This document shows, piece by piece, positions 1 to 10,590 of a DNA stretch of 16,098 bases. This DNA comes from Rodentolepis nana (taxonomy: Eukaryota > Platyhelminthes > Cestoda > Cyclophyllidea > Hymenolepididae). The stretch spans positions 21,969 through 38,066 of the forward strand of contig UZAE01012109.1 of NCBI GenBank assembly GCA_900617975.1. The letters are read 5' to 3'. Positions within the stretch are counted from its first letter, which is position 1. Each line of letters starts with the position of its first letter. The notes below the pieces were generated by a model that was not told the DNA's origin, searched no databases, and saw nothing but the letters and a program-made list of their open reading frames with translations. The position numbers and the translations under genes were made by a program.

Positions 1-1503
1 CCAAACTCACCTCAATGCAGATTTCTCTACATGATTCAAAACAAACAAATATATTATAGGGAATAAGACATATTTTTGCAAAAAATTGTAGTGCGAAATG
101 CCTGATTTCGAAATAAAATTTCAAATTTACTTCGATCTAGACTGATAGTGGAAGATTTTTTAAATCCGCTTCCAGACTCGATTTTTTAGTCAGATTCTAT
201 TATTCACTTGATTCAGGGCCTCAATGTTTTCCCATATTTGTGTCTATATCGTGAAAAAAAGATATTTACATTTAATCATGAAGAATGGCCTTTGAGTTAA
301 TGGTAAATATTTGCCACATAGATCTAGTTATCATCAAATTCATCTCAATCTCATTATTGTTCAAGTATAATAACCCATGAAAATGTAAAGGATTTACGTC
401 TTAAACTATTTTGAACTAACTGAGATATCATAAATGACAGAAAGTAGTGTATCGAAAAATGTTGACAATCAGAGGGTCAAAAAATTTTACTTCATGTCAT
501 GATGTCCAAAATTTATTTATTCAAGTTATTTGATACCTCCTTGGAACGTGTAACCCAAACGGTTTTACAAATTGTAAAGAAATATATTGCAGAATTAAAA
601 TTATTTGAAAATAAAGTATTCATTTTAGTACGCTAATAATTAGCTCTGAAACGATTAATCGCATCCATTCAGATGATTACTTTTTTCATTTGTGCGTAAG
701 GCTCACAAAAACGGAGTTCTCATACATCCAGGCGATGAACATCGAACAAATGCATTCGTCAATCGCTTGATTTTTACCTACCGCAAAGCAAAAGGGAAAT
801 TCAGATCAAAAGAACCTTGAAGAGGAAGTTAAGATAATGCTTCTCATTAAGAATTTATAACATTCTGACATTAAATATTTTACGCAAATGAAAAATTCGA
901 GCCATTGTCTCGATTGGAAAAAAAATTGTCCCATCAGACTCTTCTGATGAAAAATAATCGAATTAAAGAAATATGGATATATATTGTGACGAGAGAGCAA
1001 TATGCTTTCATCAGAAGATTCAAAATATCGTTATCAGTATTACTCTTCAATGAAAAACTTAATCAGCTTTCAGTTCGATTGTAGGGAGCCAAATGTGAGT
1101 TAGTATGGAAAAGCCTTAGTTAAGGTTGTTTGAATTGCTCAGTCATTGCAAAGAATTGAATTAATGAACAGAGCTTTTCTGAGTTCCATCCGATTGAAAT
1201 CTATTCAGACATTCGAAATGGAGGGATATTGCAATTACTTAACCCTATTGCCTGCATTAACAAATACGATTTGCGTTTAACTTCACGGAAAAAATTAATT
1301 TGCCTAAAATAGTCCCCCCCCCTCACTTCTCTAGTTTCCTGTTATTCCACCCCCAACCCCCACTCCCAACCATATTTTAGCTTTGCGCAGTTAATAAATT
1401 ATCACAAACGACCGTCAAAAATCCACACGCTTCCTTCACTTCTAATTTGTCCACTTTATTTTAAGCTTTAACTTTCTTTTAACAGATAAACGGGGAAAAA
1501 TGA

Positions 1504-1523
1504 TTCACCCACTTTTGGGTGAA
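1504..1523. repeat. Small perfect hairpin (8-bp stem, 4-nt loop)
   Basis: TTCACCCA at 1504-1511 and its exact reverse complement TGGGTGAA at 1516-1523 flank a CTTT loop. No T-tract, gene end or repeat boundary sits beside it, so no function is assigned. A chance inverted repeat is a reasonable explanation. Confidence 0.4.
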
Positions 1524-2231
1524 CAATCTAGCATTAAAATAACCATCATTCTGATAGAAGAAAAATTCTCATCAAATAGCATTTTATGCAATTTAACATA
1601 AACGCGAATTTGGTCCTTCGAATAGCTGTAATTAAATGTTGATTTAAATAACTTTAAAATCAAGTTACAAGTGACGCCGAAAAAAGTAATTATTATTAGA
1701 TTGAGCAATTTGATTGTTATGTTAATTGTACTTGAAATAATAAGTCTTCAAATTTAAATTCACTTCACACACACACATTGTATTTCTCAACTTTAGTTTT
1801 AGGGTGTTAATTGTGTTATCTAAGCATGCTTTCTACCTACCCCACCATGTGATTTTACTTTATTTGGTGCAAAATGAACAATTTTTTTTGAATGAAGACT
1901 TATTTAAAATAAATTTAGCCTTTTTCTTCAATTTAGCTGAAATACGCTCGGTGATGAAGATATCAAAAATATATTTGATTAAAATATTATTCAACTATAT
2001 TTGAAAGGCAATGATTGATGCTTATTAATCGGAAACAGTAATGAAGCGATGTGCTAGTTATCATTTGCATTCCCTTTAAACTAAACAAATAAAACACATT
2101 AAGACTTCAACTGATGAAAATTGAATATTCCAAAAAAAAGAACCTGATTTTTTTACGATAATTTGATGTCATAGCCAATATATATTTGGGGAAATATTTT
2201 TAAATATTAATTGATTTCACGACTGCTCGTC

Positions 2232-2233
<2 letters not shown>

Positions 2234-2270
<37 letters not shown>

Positions 2271-2272
2271 TA
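2234..2272. repeat. (AT)n microsatellite
   Basis: About 15 uninterrupted AT units at 2234-2264 are followed by one C and a further short AT run. This is a simple dinucleotide repeat, likely length-polymorphic. Confidence 0.95.
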
Positions 2273-2651
2273 ATTTCCTAATTCCCAGATAAAATAATAC
2301 TTCATATTTATTAAATTCACAAAATAATTTGTTCTTAATTCTAAATTAAATGTGAACTATTCTTAATTTAATTGACTTAAAACACAACCAATGAATTCCA
2401 AAATTAATTTGGTCCTGAATATCTTTTCATATGAAGAGGAATTTGATTTCATAGGCTGAGTTAAAAGAGGGGCGAAAGGATTGAAAGTGGGAAGTGTAGC
2501 TATTAATCTCGACATTTTTATGTAAAATAGGCGAAATTAGATGATTTACATCTTGTAACTACGGTGTATGCATAGCTCTCATCTTCGTACATTTAAACTT
2601 CAAAGCCTGTCTCTCGAGTGGAGCTTAAGATATTGACACAGAGTCACAAAG

Positions 2652-2986
2652 GTTTATTTATTTATTTATATATATCAAATGGCAGGCGTCTTGGTGGTTA
2701 TCATTAGCGCTTTAGTTGACTTCAGGCTTCACAGAGGGGAGGAGGAATATCGAAGTGAAAAAAAATCGAAAGGGGGGAGGGAAGAGAAGAGTGTTTCAAA
2801 GACGTAAGAGACAAACACAAAGGTAGAACAAAGGTGATGTGAGTACTGCGGAAGTTGCCGAATATGGCATAGAGTGAGGTGATGGTAGTTTGAAGCGAGA
2901 AGTCAACTGCCAGTCAATAGACATTTTTGCCGTATGAATATAGGTTGCCCAGGGTGCACCACGTGGAGGTAAGTCTATCGCACACC
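2652..2986 (-). mobile_element. SINE-like retroposon copy A, full length
   Basis: Read on the minus strand, the copy runs from its head at about 2986 (GGTGTGCGATAGAC, then overlapping palindromes CCACGTGG and GGTGCACC) through a pyrimidine-rich middle to the 3' block CTGCCATTTGA and an AT-rich tail ending near 2652 (TTTATT units on the plus strand). It matches the other copies along its whole length. An 8-bp direct repeat TCACAAAG (2644-2651 and 2992-2999) could be a target-site duplication, but the right-hand match also fits the internal sequence of the adjoining half copy, so it is not secure. It is noncoding; mobilisation would depend on a LINE. Confidence 0.85.
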
Positions 2987-2993
2987 TCCACTC

Positions 2994-3161
2994 ACAAAGT
3001 TAGAGGCAAAAGTAAGGTCAGTACTGTAAAATTGGTTGAATATGAAATAGAATCAAGTCATATTAGTTTGAAGTCAACTTTCCAGTTTGCAGAATATTTT
3101 GCCGTTTGAATATTCATTGCCCAGTGTGCACCATGTGTAGGTAAGTCAGTCTCTCACCCCC
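2994..3161 (-). mobile_element. SINE-like retroposon copy A', 5' half only
   Basis: Directly beside copy A lies a second, more diverged copy of the head half in the same orientation. It has the palindromic head (GGTGCAC near 3126-3132), the TTTGCCGT motif near 3098 and the AGTTTGAAGTCAACT block near 3067. It begins in the middle of the consensus, at the element's internal CACAAAG motif, and its sense 5' end is near 3161 in a run of C. The 3' half is missing. It is either an older copy interrupted by A or half of a dimeric insertion. Confidence 0.8.
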
Positions 3162-4483
3162 GCCCTCCAGCCCCCCCCCTCCCTCTAGTAAACAAAGCTT
3201 AGTAAGAACTGGTAAAATAAATGCTTAAGCTGTACTTTCATTGCTAAGATGTGTCAGCAAGCTGCTACCCACATAAATTTGGGATCAAAAGACACGAGCC
3301 TAGTCATCATTGTCATTGCAGAAAAGTGTTTTCTGCAAACTAGTCAATAAACCAGTAAACCCTAGTATTTGTACATAAGCGCACATTTAGACAAAGTTGC
3401 ACAAAAAGTCCAGAAGTCTAAATTAAAAGTTTCTTCCTTTTTTAACTGACTTTAGTTGCCTTCCACACGGTGAAAAATTACATTTTTTTGTTTCAATGGG
3501 AAATATATTGAAAAAAAGCATATATACTTCATTGTTTTGCTCAAGCCTGCCTGAGAGTAGAAGAAAACTGTCTCTAAAAACGACCAAATTCCGATAATTG
3601 GGTGCTGACTACATTTAAATTACAGAACAAAATTAGTTTCAATAAAAATTCACCTATTTAACCATTTAGTCATTTTTTATCGAAAGTGTGCTTGAATTTA
3701 CTCAAACACAATTATAATCCTACTTTGTTACTGACGTAAGTTTCACAGTTCCGTTCAAAGTAATTGATTCTTTTATGATTCCTCTAACGCAGTAGCTGCA
3801 ATTAAGTAGATGCAATTTTACAAAGTTCCAAAAACTGAAGGCATTTTAATGACGAAAAAGCGGAAATCAAATAGGGAAAAATCTGTTGAATATATTTTAA
3901 TTGAAGTCATGTGCTTCATTATAATTAAGCAGGTATAATTCAGGTAATAGAAAGTTAAGATTAATTAAATTTTACTGTTCATAAATTTTAGAAGGCTAAT
4001 TTAGAAAAAAAGCGTTCCTAACGAGTTGAATTCCTTTGGAATTTATCTAAAGCAAATTAACAAAATGAAGTGTCACTAACGCACTTAAATGATCATTCTA
4101 CGCAATTATTGTATTTAATTAATAAATATTAGAAAACGTATTGTCTTTTTTCACTGAAAATTGAAAGAAATCGATGTTTAAGCTTTTATTATAATATGCA
4201 TTTGGTTGTATTAAATAATTCTATAATTTAAGTTGCGTTCGGTCGGTGGTCAACGAATAAATTTTGGAGGAAAATCGAAATTCCTTCCCATCAAACTTGT
4301 TCAGTCAGCTTTGTCTCTATGACCAACCTCTCTTTGCTTGTAACTATGAACATTATTCTTGAGCTGATAGTAACGCTTTTTCTATTTGGAGAAAATATAA
4401 ATGCAATCTAATGAATTACTGACAACTTTCATGTAAATATGAAGCATTATTTTGGACTTAAAGGAGCAATACTCTCATGGAAA
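3162..4483. other. Intergenic DNA, no gene seen
   Basis: AT-rich DNA with a run of nine C at 3171-3179 directly next to the end of copy A'. No coding frame, RNA gene or further element is supported. Confidence 0.6.
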
Positions 4484-4807
4484 GTTATTCATTTCAAATG
4501 GCAGGCGTTTTGATAGTTAAAATTGGCCATTTAGCTGACTTCCGCTTCATACAGAGGAGGAACATAAGAGTGAGGAAAATTCGAGAGGGGAAACAGAAGA
4601 GTGATTCATATATGTAAAAGAGACAGACAGACAGACACAAAGGCAGAGAAAAGGTAAGATGAGTACTGTGTAAGTGGAGGGATTTGACATACAGTGGGGT
4701 CCTGATAGTTTGAAGTTAGAAGTTCATTGCCGGTTTATAAACATTTTTGCTGTATGAGTATACGTTGCCAAGGGTGAAGCACATGAAGGTAATTCGATCA
4801 CACACCA
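4484..4807 (-). mobile_element. SINE-like retroposon copy B
   Basis: The plus strand begins with ATTTCAAATGGCAGGCG, the reverse complement of the element's 3' block, and ends with the head near 4774-4806. The head is diverged: the GTGCACCACGTGG core reads GTGAAGCACATGA and the usual GGTAAGT reads GGTAATT. A small AGAC expansion lies near 4620-4636. The A-rich tail is short. A weak 9-bp direct repeat, TCA(T/G)GGAAA at 4475-4483 and 4812-4820, may be a decayed target-site duplication. This appears to be one of the older copies. Confidence 0.85.
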
Positions 4808-5582
4808 CCTATCAGGGAAATAATATGTGGTTTGTTAATGTGTAATGCCGACAAGAAATGCTGAGATTCCTTGTTCGTCAATTTCGGTCCTTGAGATTTT
4901 AGAAATTGCAAGAAAATGAATGTGCTATGGCGCAAACCAAGACACTTACTATTGTGGAATTCAATTAGCAGAAAAATTGCAACAAGCCCAGAGCTGCTGC
5001 ACGTTAGAGAAATTGTGCCAATTTAACTACTTTTGATTCAACAAATCAGGTAGAATTAATCATACTTTTTTAATAAAAACCCTAATATTTCAGTGACTCT
5101 GGAGGGGGGGGGGGCGTCTCGAAACCATTTTGGAGCATAAATAATTTTGGTCTTTTGTTTTACTAAGCCTTAACATAAATGCTCTTACCATAGACCTTAA
5201 AGATGATACAATTGGCTAATTAAATACCATAGCAAAAATGCAGTGCGATTCTCTTCTAAACAAAAGGTGAGTCTTGGAATTGGTCCGAATCCAATACTCC
5301 CAAGGCGGAAAAGGTCCGCATTTTTGCCAAACCCTGAGAGTACGGGCTCGTGTGAAAGATAAAAAAATGCACATGCTTATTAACTGGAAGAAAAATGTCC
5401 AATCATTTTCCCCTATTACTTTTAACTCATTGGTTAATTTATTATTGCGTATTGATTAGCCTATTTGACTATCATGGTTAATATGCATTAGTGATTTATC
5501 TTTAGCTTAATCAGTTCAGATATTGCCGGTCTGATACCCATGCAATGGCTGACTACACTTGTTAATCTTCCATAATAAGGGT
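4808..5582. other. Intergenic DNA, no gene seen
   Basis: It contains an 11-base G run at 5104-5114 and otherwise AT-rich DNA. A 61-codon open frame at 5274-5459 has no recognisable domain and no copies elsewhere in the window, and I do not treat it as a gene. Confidence 0.55.
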
Positions 5583-5595
5583 GAGAGTAAAATAT
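5583..5595. repeat. Target-site duplication of copy C, left
   Basis: GAGAGTAAAATAT at 5583-5595 is repeated exactly at 5866-5878, on either side of copy C. A perfect 13-bp flanking repeat fixes both ends of the insertion and indicates target-primed reverse transcription. Confidence 0.9.
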
Positions 5596-5865
5596 TTATT
5601 TCTTTATTTCAAATGGCAGGCGTTTTAATAGTTATCATTAGCCCTTTAGCTGACTTCGGGCTTCACAGGGAACATCAAAGTAACAGAAAGTCGAGGGATG
5701 GGGAACAGAAGAGTGATTGACAGATGTAAAGAGACAGACATGAAGGCAGTGAAAAGGTAGGATGAGTACTGCGCCAAAGGTCAAACGCCAGTTAATGGAC
5801 TTTTTGCCGTATGAGTATACGTTCCCCAGGGTGCACCACGTGGAGGTAAGTCTATCACGCACCCC
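5596..5865 (-). mobile_element. SINE-like retroposon copy C with perfect TSD
   Basis: The perfect 13-bp target-site duplication gives exact ends. On the minus strand the copy starts GGGGTGCGTGATAGAC at 5865, has an intact head (CCACGTGGTGCACC near 5831-5844, CATACGGCAAAAAG after it) and ends with CCTGCCATTTGAAATAAAG and an A-rich tail at 5596. At 270 bp it is shorter than copy G (326 bp), mainly because about 45 bp are missing around 5773-5779, between the AGTACTGCG and CAACGCC-like blocks. The open frame that crosses it on the minus strand is judged noncoding. Confidence 0.93.
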
Positions 5866-5878
5866 GAGAGTAAAATAT
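5866..5878. repeat. Target-site duplication of copy C, right
   Basis: Exact match to the 13 bases at 5583-5595. It directly abuts the GGGG start of copy C, read on the minus strand. Confidence 0.9.
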
Positions 5879-6918
5879 AAAATTCTTACTGACACTTTAG
5901 TAGGTAGCTGCCCAGCCATTTAAAATGAGATTCGAAATATGGTTACCACAATGCTATTGATAGTTGTAATAGTTGTGCTAGTGGAGTTTGCACAGTCTAA
6001 TTTTGAATTGCATGTATAATTAAAAAGGTTAAACTAACTTAATCAAAAAGATCGATTGACATTTTTCCCCCCTCATATTTTGCATATTTGATAGACATAA
6101 AAGTGCAAAACGATTGAAGCAAATTTTAACGTAGGTCCTTGTAAATGAAGTTTGAATTGTGCCTTTCTTTAATAAATGTTCATATCCCTTTGAAATAGGA
6201 AAACTTTATTAAAGATCTTTTCAGTGTGTTCAAAAGAAGACTGTGACTTTTCCGATGAACATTTATATTTAATAACTGAAACTATTTTTGAAATTAAAAG
6301 ATACAATTGCCATAAGTATTTATATCATTTTAATTTAATAATCAAATTTCAAGGCTGTTCATGTACTTTAAAAATACCTTTCAACAAAATTCCAATTAAA
6401 CCGAGGATGAAGCTGCCTATTAAATACGCGAACTTGGGTGCTACAGGACAGGAATATGAGTGAGTCGGCGAAAGTGAGGGACGAAAATACGGTAGGGGTC
6501 TTAAAATGGATGAACTAAGCGTATTACATGGTGGAAAGATTGGCTAACTAGTAAGCTGGGAGACAGAAAAGTGAAATTTTATCAATAAAAAAAACTCATA
6601 AAAGAATGAATGGCGCTTCAGATAGTAAATTTTGTAAAGAAAACAATGAATTTCTATTAAAACAACGCTTTCAGCTAGCGTGTCACGGTGACAAATAATG
6701 AATGCATGAAAAAGGTAATTGCAAATAATACATCTTTCAATGAAATAGGAGATTCCTTACATAGGTGCTAATGTAGAGTCTATTTTTTTATAGATATATA
6801 AGTTGAGATAAGGCTTAAGCATTTACAAAATGTTTGCTCATAAAGTGATTATTCGCATTGATTATTTGCATACTTTGGGTATTTGGCAAAATGGCTAACT
6901 CACTAGAAATTTTTCTAT
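5879..6918. other. Intergenic DNA, no gene seen
   Basis: No gene is supported. The 79-codon open frame at 6224-6463 (rich in C, F, I, K, N) has no domain I recognise and no flanking evidence of expression. A 13-base inverted repeat, TGTCACGGTGACA at 6681-6693, is noted without a function. Confidence 0.55.
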
Positions 6919-7212
6919 TGTCGTGAGTACAGCTCACTTTTTCTCAGAACCGGGAATCTTCATGAGTACTAGAACATTCTAGAACGAGCGGCCGCGCTGC
7001 TGATCACGTTAGGGACACTTTTCTGTGGCGAGCACAGTGACCTCTCAGCCAATAAATGACAATGACATAGACAGACAAAATTGTATATAGTGACTAAGAC
7101 ACGACCAAGGCAAACGCATTCCACGTCATATGTGTGTCTGCTCTATTTTCTTAATTTCGCTTAGGTAATTTCGAAGCCCCATAGATAATATTGAGTATAA
7201 GTCAAATCTACA
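6919..7212 (+). mobile_element. Candidate LTR (solo or 5' LTR of a Ty3/gypsy-like element)
   Basis: This segment is clearly more GC- and CpG-rich than its surroundings. It can be bounded as TGT at 6919 and ACA at 7212, the usual TG...CA ends of LTRs. Inside are a three-unit heat-shock element (6971-6985), a GCGGCCGC site (6988-6995), CCAAT (7049-7053) overlapping AATAAA (7051-7056), and a TATA-like TTGTATATAG (7081-7090). A primer-binding-like motif follows at 7217. No second LTR or gag-pol is present in the window, so the element is a remnant. A CpG-rich promoter of an unseen host gene is the main alternative. Confidence 0.42.
6971..6985. promoter_or_regulatory. Perfect three-unit heat-shock element
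   Basis: The sequence aGAAcaTTCtaGAAc is a full nGAAnnTTCnnGAAn array, with GAA at 6972-6974, TTC at 6977-6979 and GAA at 6982-6984. This is the consensus for trimeric heat-shock factor (HSF). It lies about 75 bp upstream of CCAAT and about 110 bp upstream of a TATA-like motif, a plausible promoter layout. Such a motif can also arise by chance, and no activity is shown. Confidence 0.5.
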
Positions 7213-7340
7213 TAACTGGTGACCTTGACAGTATCTATTAAGCCTGAGTTGGTCTGCTAATCTGGCGTGATCTGTTCATACGGGGACCCGATCTCGCCCT
7301 GGTACTGCAAGCGCAACATTGAACGCTCATTATGAATGCT
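7213..7340 (+). mobile_element. Candidate LTR-element leader with PBS-like motif
   Basis: Directly after the proposed LTR end comes AAC and then TGGTGACCTTGACAG (7217-7231). Many arthropod Ty3/gypsy elements have TGGTGACCCCGAC just after the 5' LTR as the tRNA primer-binding site; here CCCCG is replaced by CCTTG. The GC-rich character continues to about 7330 (GTGATCTGTTCATACGG, GACCCGATCTCGCCC) and then drops to AT-rich DNA with no gag frame. If the reading is right, the element is truncated within its leader. Confidence 0.35.
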
Positions 7341-9579
7341 AAAAATTTTAATTAATGTGACTTTTATATACTTTCACTATGCTTGAATAGACTTAGATGT
7401 TCTTCGAAAATCAAATAACAAAATTTATTATACTTCTAAAAGTTAAAAATTCTGAAATTATGCGGTAACTTAAATTTAGCTATACTAATTCGAATTCGCT
7501 GAAATATTGTATATCTCAAAGCTATTCAGATCAACATTGGGAATTTTTAAGCACAAATGCTGGTCAAAAATATTTATTATTTATTTAAATATTGAAATTT
7601 TATCTAAGCAAGGAAACTAGTTAAACTGGTGGTGTAAAGGAGAGATTACTGAAGAATCCTATTGTTTCATTTCTATTGGTTCGAAACCACGACATTCTTA
7701 AATATCTAGCCAATAGTTATAATTCGCGCTGAAGGTAGATACGCCTATTTGACGTCTAGATCCTGAAAAATAATGCCAGAAAATAACAATTTTTAAAATA
7801 TAAAATGCTGCTCATGACTTATTTAGAAAATGCGAGAAAAAAGGTTCGTTCAAGAAAGCGCTCGCTTAAACTTAGTACTGACAGCAAGAATTTTAAAATT
7901 TGCCTGTAAATTTAAAAAAAATATATTTGACGTTTGGTCGAATAGTGAAAGCAGTGAAAGGAGCTTATTTTAAAGCCATAGAGCTTCAAAATTATTTCAA
8001 ATATTTTCCCAAAACACTCTTTTTCATTGGACTACAAATTTATCTGCAGGCTGTGGCGATACCATTTACAGAAAAAAACAACAGAGCATGAAATTTGAAC
8101 CCTTCAACTAAAATATGCATAAATGCGGCTTTTAAATAACGGTGAAATTTCATCTGATAGTTGAAAAACGCGCCGTTGCAAAAAATCGCAAAACGACTTT
8201 TCTTCCTTCGTGTTTTATGTATATTTTAAAATAAGCAAAAGTTTCATATAACTGCGCCGATTGTTTATTTAGCGACTGATTTTGAAAGTTATAATCCTAT
8301 TCTTGTCAAATAAACAATTAAATTAGTTTACTATTGTTTCATAAAATAGACCAGTAAAAATATTCAAGCTAATAGTAATTGATCATGTTTTCTTTTCTAC
8401 AAACATTCCCCAATTTAGTCGATCAATATATATTACGAATGAAGCCAAAATAATCTAATGTTCTTATGATTTCGTCCAAGATTTAATCCTTGCGGAACAG
8501 AAATCGTTCACGTGTGCGAATCTACTAGAACATGCGTGAATGTTCCTAACAATCTTCAAAACCATTCTCTCATTGAAAGGATCTTCTTAAATATACTGAA
8601 GGCGATTAAGACCCAAGGAGATAAATATGCACTCATGTCTCAGAATTATCATCGCTTTTCAAGAAAGACATCTCTATCTTCCTTACACTTTGGAAAATAT
8701 AATCTACATAGCGCTGTAGAGTCGTGTTAAAATCCTCATATATGGGATCTGATGATCATAGAGGTCTGATTAGTTTGCATCATCATAAATGCTGCTAAAA
8801 AATCATAATAAGTTAATATTTTTCTCAAGTCACTATAGGACAGAAAAACGTGCAAAAAGTATCGATTAACGGCAAATACAATAATTAATAGTTTATGAAT
8901 AGGAAGAACAAGTGATGGTGAAAACAATTTGAGGTTTCACGGAGTCTATTCATTTGAATTTAGGTTACCAAAACATTTGCGGAAGGAAAGGTAGTAAGTA
9001 AGTGTATTCTGCAATTTTGGATTCTTCATTCGTCGCCTGAGTTACTGAATAAGCCTTTACTGTCAATATTTCGCGTTTAGCAAATGGTTATTTAATTAAG
9101 ATGTCATTTTAATTTCTATTTCCAAGGTTTTCAAGCTGCAGCTTATTGTAGTTCACAACCAAACAGATTTGCTTGCACAATTACTTGTCTTGTCTTTTGC
9201 TTCAAGGAGATATGGCAACCTGGTTCTCTGTGAAGTAGAATAATTCGCTGTACATAGGTGAACAATGACCTAAAATATTCAGTTTTAGCAGACCATCACC
9301 ACCAAATCCCTTTTTAACACCGTCTGTTTCCGTCTAATTAAAAGAAATTGGGTTTTATATCAAAAAACGATTGTTGGTCGTATGCCTTCTATTAATTTTA
9401 ATTAAAAAGGGGGTTTTCACTCTTTGATTAATAATAAGAAAACTGTCAACCTCGTCCCGATTGGTCATAGAGGGCATTCAGCAATAAAATTTCACCGCTT
9501 ATTGATTTATTCATAAATGTACGCATTTAATGCAACCATGCCTGTTGGTATCTATAGCAAAATATAATTTTGGGTATAT
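7341..9579. other. Intergenic DNA, no gene seen
   Basis: AT-rich DNA with no supportable gene. Frames at 7900-8091 and 8512-8730 on the plus strand and at 8736-8927 on the minus strand are 63-72 codons without recognisable domains. A GGTTCGAAACC motif at 7678-7688 matches the Pol III B box, but no tRNA fold surrounds it. No copy of the short retroposon lies in this 2.2-kb stretch. Confidence 0.55.
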
Positions 9580-9897
9580 GGGGTGTGCAATAGACTTACT
9601 TCCACACGGTGCACCCCGGGCAACGCATTCTCATACGGCAAAAAAAGTTTATAAAGTGGCAGTTGACTTCTGACTTCAAACAACCATCGCCCCACTGTTT
9701 GTCTTATTAGATCGCTTCCACCATCCTTATCCTACCTTTTCTCTGTCTTTGTGTCTTTCTACCTCTTTTACATTAATGAATCCCTCTTACGTCCTCACCC
9801 CCTCTTTGATGTTCCTCCCCTCTGTGAAGCTCGAAATCAGCTAAAGGGCAAACGATAAGTATCATAAAGCCCGCCATTTGAAATAAATAAATAAATA
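9580..9897 (+). mobile_element. SINE-like retroposon copy D
   Basis: Plus-strand copy beginning GGGGTGTGCAATAGAC at 9580, with the head CACGGTGCACC (one base off the CCACGTGG palindrome), CATACGGCAAAAAAAG, a long pyrimidine-rich middle (about 9720-9830), the block CTGTGAAGCTCGAAATCAGC, and the 3' block CCGCCATTTGAAATAAATAA with four ATAA-type tail units ending near 9897. It is full length. I find no convincing target-site duplication, so the flanks may have changed since insertion. Confidence 0.9.
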
Positions 9898-10291
9898 GAA
9901 TGAATATTGAAGATATTAATTCAATCTCCTCAAAAGAAGAGATGAAAACTCTTTTGTGCTTCTATGCACTATTGAATAAAGCCAAACTTTTCTGAAATTT
10001 AAAATTCTACGGACAGACAGAGAAATGGTAAGTCGACCGGCTTTTAAAAAAACGAACAACATTTTAGTTCTCCTCATCATTTTTGAAGGCATATTGCAGA
10101 AAGGGAGTTTCAATTTACAAGAAAACGCGTAATTGAAGAGACTAAACTATTTGTTTAAACGGCACCTTTCATCTATTTCAATGCCAACAAGTAGTTAAAT
10201 TTTTGAAATATTTCTCAATAATATTCATTTCATATAAGACCGGTTTATAACAAGAAAGCGAAATATTCTGATTACAGTTTTTTTCAAAACA
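9898..10291. other. Spacer between retroposons D and E, no gene seen
   Basis: About 390 bp of AT-rich DNA. A 65-codon minus-strand frame at 9916-10113 has no recognisable domain and is not called. Confidence 0.55.
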
Positions 10292-10590
10292 GGGGTACGC
10301 AGTAAACTAACCTTCACATAGAGCAAACTGGGTAACGTATACTCATCCGGCAAAAAAGTCCATAAACCGGTAGTTGGCTTCTGACTCCAAATTCCATGGT
10401 TCAACTGTATGTCCTATTTAACCACTTCCACAGAACTCATCGTACCTTTTTCTATCTACCTTTGTCTCTGCTTCTGTTCACAGCTTTCGACTTTTGTGAC
10501 CTTGATTTTCCTTCCATTGTGAAGCCCGAAGTCAACGAAAGGGTTACCAAAAACTATTTTTAAGCCTGCCAATCGTTTTGAAAAACTAAT
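10292..10590 (+). mobile_element. SINE-like retroposon copy E, diverged
   Basis: Plus-strand copy beginning GGGGTACGCAGTAAACTAACC at 10292. The head is recognisable (ACGTATACTCATCCGGCAAA) but the palindromic core is lost. The middle (CTACCTTTGTCTCTG) and the 3' block (TGTGAAGCCCGAAGTCAAC, then AAGCCTGCCA at 10562-10571) follow in order. The tail is altered: CTGCCA is followed by ATCGTTTTGAAAAAC instead of TTTGAAATAAATAA. No target-site duplication was found. It is probably the oldest copy here. A 114-codon minus-strand frame at 10456-10800 is antisense to its 3' part and is not called. Confidence 0.82.

Larger units (their letters stand above)
1..2651. other. AT-rich intergenic DNA, no gene seen
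   Basis: I see no supportable gene here. Open frames are all under about 70 codons, lack recognisable motifs and are rich in F, I, L, K and N, as expected from AT-rich noncoding DNA. The stretch holds a run of nine C at 1314-1322, a short CA repeat at 1766-1776, a small perfect hairpin at 1504-1523 and a TA microsatellite at 2234-2272. Small exons of a host gene cannot be excluded by eye. Confidence 0.6.

Noticed and set aside
2927..3109. 60-codon plus-strand open frame
   Set aside because: It lies in the antisense of retroposons A and A' and spans their junction.
4620..4636. AGAC repeats as a possible microsatellite locus or CRISPR-like repeat
   Set aside because: It is a few AGAC units within retroposon B, where the other copies have a shorter form, and there is no spacer structure.
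5638..5919. 93-codon open frame on the minus strand
   Set aside because: Most of it reads through retroposon C, including its target-site duplication, so it is repeat sequence and not a host gene.
6224..6463. 79-codon plus-strand open frame
   Set aside because: The composition fits AT-rich noncoding sequence, and I recognise no domain, signal peptide or exon-like boundary. It cannot be excluded as part of a spliced gene.
7678..7688. GGTTCGAAACC, a perfect match to the Pol III B box
   Set aside because: Flanking bases give only a three-base-pair T stem. No A box at the right distance, no acceptor stem and no anticodon arm could be drawn, so it is not called a tRNA or tRNA-derived SINE.
8512..8730. 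72-codon plus-strand open frame with two Cys near the start
   Set aside because: No signal peptide, no cysteine framework and no known family; its length is within chance expectation.
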